Shown: positions 57,201 to 64,000 of the stretch, piece by piece | Numbering within the stretch: the stretch's first letter is position 1 | Layout of the letters: each line of letters opens with the position of its first letter | DNA from: Mimachlamys varia | Taxonomy: Eukaryota; Mollusca; Bivalvia; Pectinida; Pectinidae | DNA length: 64,000 nucleotides | Assembly: GCA_947623455.1 (NCBI GenBank) | Contig: OX392528.1 | Span: 54,950,322-55,014,321 of the forward strand | Reading direction: 5' to 3' | Made by a program: the position numbers and the translations under genes | The notes under the pieces: generated by a model | The model's input: only the letters and a program-made list of their open reading frames with translations | Told to the model about the DNA's origin: nothing | The model's database searches: none

Positions 57201-58712
57201 AGTAAACCTCAGCGGTAACTAACAAGAAACTCTTGACAAAAAAATCCAAAGAATTGAAAATAATTCAGGTGGGGCCCACTTCAACAACAAGCCGAAGTTG
57301 GAAGACAGTTCAAAATAGACGCGTGTTTACAAATACCGAGTTTCAACTGCTGCTGTACCGGTAATTGCGTAAGAATTCATCTTGAATATTGCTGATATCA
57401 GTTATTCTTAGCTAAATCTATAAATATACAAATTTATGTGACTTGATTTTCGCTTCAAGTTTTGCCGAAAGTTACGTATATTTGGCCTTTAACTAATAAC
57501 TTACTAAAAATAAGTACAATTTTGATTCTTTTGCGATATTCTTCAAACCGTTTGACTTTTCTTACACAGTGTAACAAAATAGTGCAGCTTATCGGAAAGA
57601 AAAATATATAAGAACGGAATATTCTTCTGTTTGATCAAGCTATATTTTTTTCTTTTCAAAACTGTAGAATAAGCTGATGTTTTGGTGCTTGCATGAAAAT
57701 CACATTTTCTTTCCCCAATAGATACTATTTATGTAAGCAATAGATACTAAATTGTAGCAGAAAATGTTAGAATTTCTCTTGGTATCTCATTCAAATAGCT
57801 CTCTGTCTGTCGGTCAAGCGTGATGTAAAGTAACAACAAATAAGAAAAAAGTTCAAATATTATACATTTTATACTTTATTGCAAAAGTACATTGTATTCT
57901 CAAATAATATCCATCTAGGAATGTTTTCGCTAATTAAGTCCGACATGTTCATAAAAAACAAAAAACACATGCAGATTATACTAAAAGTAGCAAAAGATAT
58001 ATCAATCTAGTTATTGTTTTATAATGTAATTTTAGTTGAATGTTGTGTTGAAGCGTTTCAATGTAAATCAGAATGTTCCTATAAAATGTTCAATTCAGCT
58101 TCTATCCGACTAAAACTTCCTGGACATTTTCTGAATTTCGTTTGAATAGAAGTCTAATAGGACAATGCGAAACGCTAAAAGAACCATTCCGTTTTTTTAG
58201 TCTTTTTCTTTAAACTCCGAGAAAAATATCAATTTGGTGAGTTTCATTCTGAGGCGGGTCGGGTCCGACAGTCCCACATGCATCTTGTTGCATCCCATAT
58301 GTGGCTAGCGCGATCGAGTTCTCAAAGTTCGTTTTGAGAACTCAGATTATTGTCGCCAGGCCGCAGGCATACCGTCACCATATCCCCAATCTTCACAGTC
58401 GGCATACAGCCGGATGTAAGGATTATACTCCTCCTCCTCATCATCATCATCATCATCATCATTGTTCATCCCTTTCTCCAACTCATCCACCAAATTCTGT
58501 TCTTCAACCATCTTGTTTTGTTCCTCATCCAAGAAATCTGGGATTCTTAATTGTTGCTCGTCGTTTGTGTAGTTAAGTTCGACCTTGTCCTCCAACAAGA
58601 AAGTAACCCACATGTACAATCCTTTTGACCGTGTCCCTCTCAAAAATCCATAAACATCTGTCGGCCATCCCTCCAATACGTCAAGGAACTGATTGTTGTT
58701 TCTGTTATCCAT
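54125..58712 (-). CDS. Unrecognised four-exon gene, 228 aa model
   Basis: Exons in transcript order: 58373-58712, 55156-55301, 54811-54913, 54125-54222; 687 nt including TGA at 54125-54127, with all junctions in phase. I do not recognise the family. Exon 1 starts MDNRNNNQFLDVLEGWPTDV and ends in an acidic run (DDDDDDDEEEE) and YIRLYADCEDWGYGD. Exon 2 has YFEMYTSHEASWTGEETPIR. Exon 3 is rich in aromatic and Cys residues (LLDCYKLRLLDWYRDCIALA). Exon 4 ends basic (TKMQGKTRNMRW). No signal peptide or membrane span is seen, so cytosolic or nuclear location is likely. The exon 3 acceptor and the final exon are the least certain parts. Confidence 0.5.
54811..54913 (-). CDS. Unknown gene exon 3
   Basis: Acceptor TTTCCCAAG, or 9 nt later at GGGAAG (exon ending 54904), both in frame. 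Donor GTGTAT. It encodes LLDWYRDCIALATSNGKRAD. Confidence 0.55.
54992..55057. repeat. Hairpin element ('atccaggggttac' family)
   Basis: 'cctcgatatccaggggta' and 'taacccctggatatcgag' are reverse complements 18 bp apart, in intron 3 territory... precisely between exons 2 and 3 of the unknown gene. Confidence 0.8.
55156..55301 (-). CDS. Unknown gene exon 2
   Basis: Acceptor CTTTTGTAG, donor GTATGT. 146 bp restores phase 0 exactly. Protein-like composition with GNRVVGVNQMFKTAMNQKGH. Confidence 0.6.
55848..55902. repeat. Copy of the foldback element end
   Basis: 'aaacaccctagtttaggtct' and 'agctgtaacaaattctcagg' then 'tccctgtg' match the right end of 1170-1984. It is a solitary end. Confidence 0.8.
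56920..57036. repeat. 30-bp minisatellite
   Basis: Four copies of 'gtatgttggtgtatgtgtgc' plus 'ttgagacatg'. The 30-bp period leaves open frames on both strands; they are not taken as genes. Confidence 0.85.
57100..57492 (+). repeat. MITE copy, 'ggcccaatatacgtaa' family (full length)
   Basis: Both TIRs are present ('ttaaggtccaatatacgtaa' and 'gttacgtatatttggccttt'), 393 bp, with TTAA at both ends, possibly a TTAA target duplication. In intron 1 of the unknown gene. Confidence 0.88.
58373..58712 (-). CDS. Unknown gene exon 1
   Basis: ATG at 58710-58712 in a good context (aaaATGG). 113 codons, donor GTATGC, exit phase 1. If not spliced here the frame stops at 58347, so a short 121-aa product is an alternative. 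Confidence 0.6.
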
Positions 58713-59035
58713 TTTGCTTTAAAAATCTTGTCTGTTTTATCAAGAGAAAAAAGTGTTGTCGTTTCAGCTAGCCGCTTGTTGTGAAGGGGATACTGAACAA
58801 TTGACGTTACGTCATACTATTGTTGCGCAGAGTTATCTCCCTGTATAAAGTATGACGTTGCAGTTATCTGCCCATTTCTAATATTCAAACGTCGCGGAAA
58901 CACTGTTCGAGGTCTTTAATGGAGTTGGCAGGGCTGATGTGATTGTTTCATTTTTGTATGTAAATATCTTGTTTACAAAACATTTATTGACAAAGACAGA
59001 TTAAAATATGTTGTTAAAAAGATATGATATGAATT

Positions 59036-59395
59036 ATGCGTTTGAAAACATGTTTAAACTTCATTATTTTTTTGGAATGTCACAATTTTGCAAATAAAAG
59101 ACGTTTTTTGTTTCAAAATTTAGATAATTTGGATGTTACAATACGTTTAGAAAAAAAAAATTGTTTGACAACTCAGAAATTTCCGTGGACCTTAACACAA
59201 ATAGTTTTAGAAATGTACACAGTTTTATCAAATCCAGTAATAGATTTTAAGATCAATTGTGATCTCAACTATGTACTTTTGTGAACTAATTATTGTAATG
59301 TCATGTAAAATATATATTGGGAGAAGGCGTTGATAAGTTGTAATAACTTGTGCCTAATCCCCTGTCAACTTTTTGCAATAAACATGTTAAAACTA
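59036..59395 (+). mobile_element. LINE 3' end with RT C-terminal remnant
   Basis: An open frame to 59284 contains CHNFANKRRFLFQNLDNLDV, resembling the Cys/His-bearing C-terminus after a LINE reverse transcriptase. It is followed by a 3'UTR with 'gggagaaggcgttgataagt' and a terminal 'gcaataaacatgtt'. The 3'UTR recurs at 1991-2076. 5' truncated. Confidence 0.5.
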
Positions 59396-60574
59396 AAATA
59401 AAAGAATGAAAATCAACAAAATTATATAAAATAAAGGAGTAAGTCAAGGGGATGTTTTAGATACTGCACTTTTGAATTATATTCAGTTTGAGAGTTATTC
59501 AAACGTTTTTTATCATAATTATTTCTTTATTCAGATTTTTTTTCACAGCACACGCATTCAATTCCACATTACAATTAAGTTCTGCATAACTGAAATCAAA
59601 TACACGCACACAAAGTATGAGGCCAACCTCACGCACCTTACACAACATATGGATCAATATATTTGCACTAACATACTTACACACTCATGTAGAGCTAAAG
59701 AGCAAAATTATCCGATATACTTATATTCCGCTCAACATTTGCATAGACATGTTATCTGTTCAGCACACTTTTACAAACCATTATGCATACACGCCGTAAG
59801 CATGTCATATATATTAATATATATGTATATGTACATCTTCAAGTAATTAAAAAAACAGCTTGTGGAAATTAAGTCAAGTGTTATCGTTTATACGATCGAA
59901 AGAGAGAAAGAATAGAGATATCTGACATTCAAATAAACTGATGGACATACAGACAAACTAATAATATATATTTACAGACAGACTGACATACATGGATGAA
60001 CATACACAGACCGACACACACAGACAGACGTACACACCCATACAGACAGACGAACAGACAGACAGACTGGTTGTTTCTGAGCAATCATATGTATTAAGAA
60101 ACTATGTTGTTCTCACAGACATGATTTCTCCTTCAAAAAACTGTCAGGATCTAGGTTGAATTTGGTTTAGTATATAGCCTTAGTTTCGATTACATGTATA
60201 ATCATAATTAAATAAGTAATAAGTAAATCCATTTTCTCCAATCCAAGTTAAAACCTTCCAGAAAAGAATCACCTTTACTAACTGCAATATATTTTTTTAA
60301 CATTTTGATGATTTTTAATTGAGTTAACTAGTGATTTTAAGTTAAGAAAATTGTGTAAACACCTAGTTCTATATACCTGATATATAGTGCTTAATTATGA
60401 AGTAAATGTCATTATCAGTCTTATTATACTTGTCTGTGACCAGAAACCCGAAAATCATCGATTGTTTATTAATTATGAATGGAATTAAGAGTGATTCCAA
60501 AAGGTATTCTAGACTCTGAAGTAACTTTTGAACCTCTTGACATTCCCAGAGTATTTGTGTTATTGTTTCTGTCT
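59396..60574. other. Intergenic, simple-sequence rich
   Basis: Includes a degenerate (CAGA)n tract near 59975-60070. Short ORFs near 59472-59846 have no family or splice support. The 3' part may be the untranslated end of the LINE below. Confidence 0.45.
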
Positions 60575-61745
60575 CTAAATGGCAGAATGAACATAATGGA
60601 CTTTGAACAATACATATTTTTGTTTATTTATGTTTACCATTTTTAGCCCCCCCTTCCATGTAAGTTTTTGTAACAATTTTCCTTTTAACTTTATCAGTTT
60701 TTCCATTCCGAAGAGTGTTAACAAGCAAAATGTTAAGTCTAGAGAGAAATATGCCACTCAGGTTTGGTAAAGCGATGAACAAGTGATTAAATTGTGAGAT
60801 TAAGAGGGATTTAATAATATGTATTTTACCAATGGGAGTGAGTATTCTTCTGCTCCACGTACTAATTAGAGATTTAAGCTTAATTAACTTTTTATCAAAG
60901 TTTAATTTAGGTATTTCATGTAAATTTATACTAAATTCCATCTCCAAAAGTGTGAATCTTTCCTTGCGTCACTGCAAATCTAAATCTAGTTAAAAAGTGT
61001 CCTGGCTGATTTTTTTGCTTCCAATCCATATAACCTGAATTTTGTTTGTATTAATCTTCAAACCAGAAATACTGGCAAATCAATTCAATTCAACTATGGA
61101 CTCATGAAAAAAAAATTAAGACCCATCAAGAATTAAAGAAGAGTCATCTGCGTATTGTGATAGAAGAATCGGACAATCATTTACGTGTATACCTTTTATA
61201 TATTCGTTATGTCTTATCCTTACTGCTAATATTTCTGTACACAAGATAAAGATATATGGAGCAATTGGATCTCCTTGTCGACCACCGCGTTTAACCTTGA
61301 AGAATGATGAGATATTTCCACCCTGATTTATAGTTGAATTAATATTAGTATGAAATGTTTTTACCCATTTTCTAAAACTATTCCCAAACCCCCGACAAAC
61401 TAAGTGTTTTGTCAATAAATTTCCACGAAACAGAATCAAAAGCTTTTTCAAAGTCTATCATCAAAAGCATTCCAGGTATGTCATTTTCTTCTGCAAAATT
61501 CATTATGTCATAAATAAGTCTGATATTTCCCCCGATGTAACGCCCTGCTAAGAATCCTGTCTGATCATTATCTATAAGTTTCCCTAATACTCTTTTTAAT
61601 GTACTAGCTATAGCACCTGAGGCAATTTTGTAAACAGTATTTAAGAGAGACATAGGTCGCCAATTTTTAATAAAATGTCGAGGTTTATCCGCTTTTGGTA
61701 TGCAGGTTACAATACCGTTTCTTTGTGTAATAGAAAGCTAACTTT
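60575..61745 (-). pseudogene. LINE reverse transcriptase, frameshifted
   Basis: In transcript order: RNGIVTCIPKADKPRHFIKN then WRPMSLLNTVYKIASGAIAS, QTGFLAGRYIGG, MLLMIDFEKAFDSVSWKFID, a frame change near 61390-61420, GGRQGDPIAPYIFILCTEIL, the catalytic YADDSSLILDG (near 61118-61150), stops near 61080-60950, then STWSRRILTPIGKIHIIKSL and NHLFIALPNL. These are RT palm and thumb motifs of a non-LTR element, perhaps of the L1/Tx1-like group. At least one frameshift and stops make it inactive. Confidence 0.88.
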
Positions 61746-62537
61746 TTTCATTCCCTAAATTAATGGATCTTACAATAAATATGGCCTAAGTTATTCAAAC
61801 TTGAAAAATATCAACTTGAGAAGAGTCCAGGGGCTTTCACTCAGCATGAAACAAAAAAAGATTGTGAAGTGAATAATCGTTCTTAGTAAGTGTACAAAAG
61901 TGAGTAAACACATAAAGGATGGAAGCCAATTCGGGCCTTCTGCATGGTGGCTATCGCCAATGACTTTTTGTATATGAACACCTTTGGGTAAGGTGGTCAT
62001 GAAATGAAATTAAGGTCAGGTCGCAGAGCATAACGACTTATGGGAGGGGGTGTCAAAGCGGGGGTTCAGATTCATAAAAGGCCCAATTTTGACAAAACTT
62101 CATGATATCTTTGAAATCATTCTACATAATTTTATGAAATTCCAAAACAGTAAAACACACCTTTTTTGTAATTTGCTTATATTGTCAAATATATACATTG
62201 TTTTGTGTCTTGATCTGAACAAGAACAATACATTTAACATTGTCACAATTGGGCCTGTTATGAATTTTCCTCTGTTTATATTTTGCCTCATTGGGTTCAC
62301 TGGTTAAGAGATTGAGATATTATTTCGTTTACACTTTTGTTTTTTCTTACTTAGTTTTTTATTTTAAGAAAATAAATTAAAACAAAAATCGAAAACGTTT
62401 TCAGAAATAAAACTATTTTGTTTATAACATCTATATACGTTTTGCGAGTTGCTTCCCTTTAAACGTAAAAACATACAAGATACAGTACAGTGACTTCAAA
62501 CACGTAGACAGAAAATGGTATTGTTTGGTTTAAAGAT
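61746..62537. other. Intergenic, nothing recognised
   Basis: The part next to 61745 may be more of the LINE, too decayed to read. 'gcgagttgcttccctttaaa' at about 62445-62464 also occurs at 56109-56128, so part is dispersed repeat. Confidence 0.35.
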
Positions 62538-62865
62538 ACTGTTGATAACCATGCAAAAATAAGCCTAAAACGAAGTAAACACGAGTGGTAACTAACAAGA
62601 AAGTTTTGACAGATAAATCCAAAGAATTGAAAGTAATTCAGGTAGGGCCCACTGACTTCAACAACAAACCGAAGTGAGAAGACGGTTCAAAATGGACGCG
62701 TGTTTACAAATACCGAGTTTCAACTGCTATATTGTACCGGTAACCGCGTAAGAATTCATCTGGAATATTGCTGATATCATATATATATATCTATAAATAT
62801 TAAAACTTATTTGGCTTGATTTTCGCTTCAAGATTTGCCGAAAGTTACGTATATTGGGCCTTTAA
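62538..62865 (+). repeat. MITE copy, 'ggcccaatatacgtaa' family (5' truncated)
   Basis: Internal sequence from 'gttgataaccatgcaaaaat' to the right TIR 'gttacgtatattgggccttt'. Confidence 0.85.
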
Positions 62866-63039
62866 CAAGTGGATTCGACGAAATTATTCTAGAAAATATA
62901 GCTTGAAACCAAAGTTAACTCAAAATCCTCTCTGACAGACTTGATCACACATGATGCGACTTTTAGTCTCTCCTCCTTTTGGAGTTTACATAGCTTTATC
63001 ACCTAGTCCGGTTTTTCTAGGTCACATATTCACGGAATT

Positions 63040-63620
63040 GACGCCGGATTAGCTACGGATACGATCCGGCATCATTCGTAGCAATCTGTATTGGTCTGTA
63101 TTTGTAGCTTTGCGTATTGATATTGTAGCCGTTGTCATACGTAGTACATGTACATTCGCACTGTACACTACGTGCATGTCCAAAATTTGACCACGGATCA
63201 AATAACCTACAACGTACTGAACCGTTTTAGTCCCTAATAATCCGTACTTATTACTAGTACAAGTTACACCACGTATTTGTGAAGGATACAATACGGTTCG
63301 TTATACAACGATCTCATTACGTTGCATTACGGATCGCTCCTTGGAGGTTCGTAGAATTCCGTATCAAACCGTTCTTATTCGATTCGTACTGACCCTATAT
63401 CCGCAGTGCAAACGCCCTGACACGTGTCGTTCGGTATAAAACCGTATAATTTCCCTATTAAACCGTGTCGTACCGTAACAATCTGTATCACTCACGTCGC
63501 CAAATGGTCGCTTTCCTACCTTGTCCTTGGTAAATATACATATACTTCGAAACCCGTAGTCACACCGTTGTACATCCGGCTGTATCGGGCCTGCAGAAAG
63601 TGGCATGTCCGGGGTCATCC
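63040..63620. other. CpG-dense segment built from ACGGT/CCGTA-like words
   Basis: Many recurring short words (ccgta, acggt, cgtac, accgt) on both strands and far more CG than the flanking DNA. No ORF with family support. Unexplained; possibly the interior of a degenerate transposon. Confidence 0.4.
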
Positions 63621-63623
63621 AAT

Positions 63624-63682
63624 CGTCGGTAATCCAAGGTCCTGACGCTGTCTGTGAGCGTCAGGACCGTGGGTTACCGATG
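63624..63682. repeat. Hairpin with about 24-bp arms
   Basis: 'tcggtaatccaaggtcctga' plus 'cgct' and 'agcgtcaggaccgtgggtta' plus 'ccga' flank a 7-bp loop. The match extends imperfectly further out. Confidence 0.75.
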
Positions 63683-63868
63683 ATGGGATCATCCGTGAGA
63701 TTGAACCCGTAGTGGAACCGACGAGGTGATTCGTAAATGTGTGACCTATAGGCATAATGATTGGATATACGCTATCGAACACTATTATGTACTACATGTA
63801 AACTTGATTTTCGGTGTCTAGACTATAATGTTCAAAATGTCTTTTAAAAGTCGCTACATCTAAGATAT

Positions 63869-63940
63869 ATCCAGTGGTTACGCTTACCTAAGCTCTCTTC
63901 ATGAGAGCGTTAGGTGAGCGTAACCCCTTGATATAGAGGA
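63869..63940. repeat. Hairpin element ('atccaggggttac' family)
   Basis: 'atccagtggttacgcttacc' and 'ggtgagcgtaaccccttgat' are inverted around 'gctctcttcatgagagc'. Confidence 0.75.
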
Positions 63941-64000
63941 TGAGATCGCTACTGCCCTGTAAAACGTACCCAACATTTGATTCATGACACCGTGGCGGAA

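Noticed and set aside
60624..61451. Separate small genes from the RT-like ORFs
   Set aside because: Motif order and spacing show they are pieces of one frameshifted LINE reverse transcriptase.

Overview
The window is animal nuclear DNA: AT-rich, intron-dense and crowded with small transposons. The interspersed repeats (TGACCTTGAAAGTAGGTCA units, 'ggcccaatatacgtaa' MITEs, tRNA-derived SINEs) resemble those I associate with molluscs, most likely a bivalve. The species cannot be named from the sequence alone. Genes were found by assembling spliced exons by eye, using GT/AG sites, phase continuity and protein-family motifs. Long unspliced ORFs are mostly uninformative here.

All recognised genes lie on the minus strand. 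(1) 1-621: the 5' end of a galactose-3-O-sulfotransferase, running off the left edge. (2) 7064-28316: a complete 13-exon legumain (asparaginyl endopeptidase) of 439 aa with catalytic His152 and Cys193 and the four prodomain cysteines. (3) 35818-52893: a complete 15-exon APLF homologue (aprataxin/PNKP-like factor) of 795 aa with FHA domain, Ku-binding motif, one PBZ zinc finger and acidic histone-chaperone-like tail, enlarged by Lys/Glu-rich repeats. (4) 54125-58712: a phase-consistent four-exon model of 228 aa that I do not recognise. (5) 60575-61745: a frameshifted LINE reverse transcriptase. Two weak plus-strand terminal-exon candidates lie at 2187-2359 and 5206-5439.

The rest is repeats. 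They include a foldback element (1170-1984), many TIR/MITE families (one hAT copy has a perfect 8-bp target duplication), two SINE copies in opposite orientation, a miniature LTR element whose 110-bp LTRs contain a tRNA-like Pol III promoter (13066-13424), a 3.6-kb element with tandem YY1-like/CRE modules (22457-26034), nuclear-receptor-half-site repeat arrays (3127-4446, 28804-30340), minisatellites and G-rich tracts.

A recurring theme is tandem duplication across splice junctions: the legumain exon 3 donor, the legumain exon 11 acceptor, and the APLF exon 9 acceptor. Both legumain duplications are 33 bp and in frame, so each predicts an optional 11-residue insertion. No operon-like or prokaryotic feature and no CRISPR array was seen.
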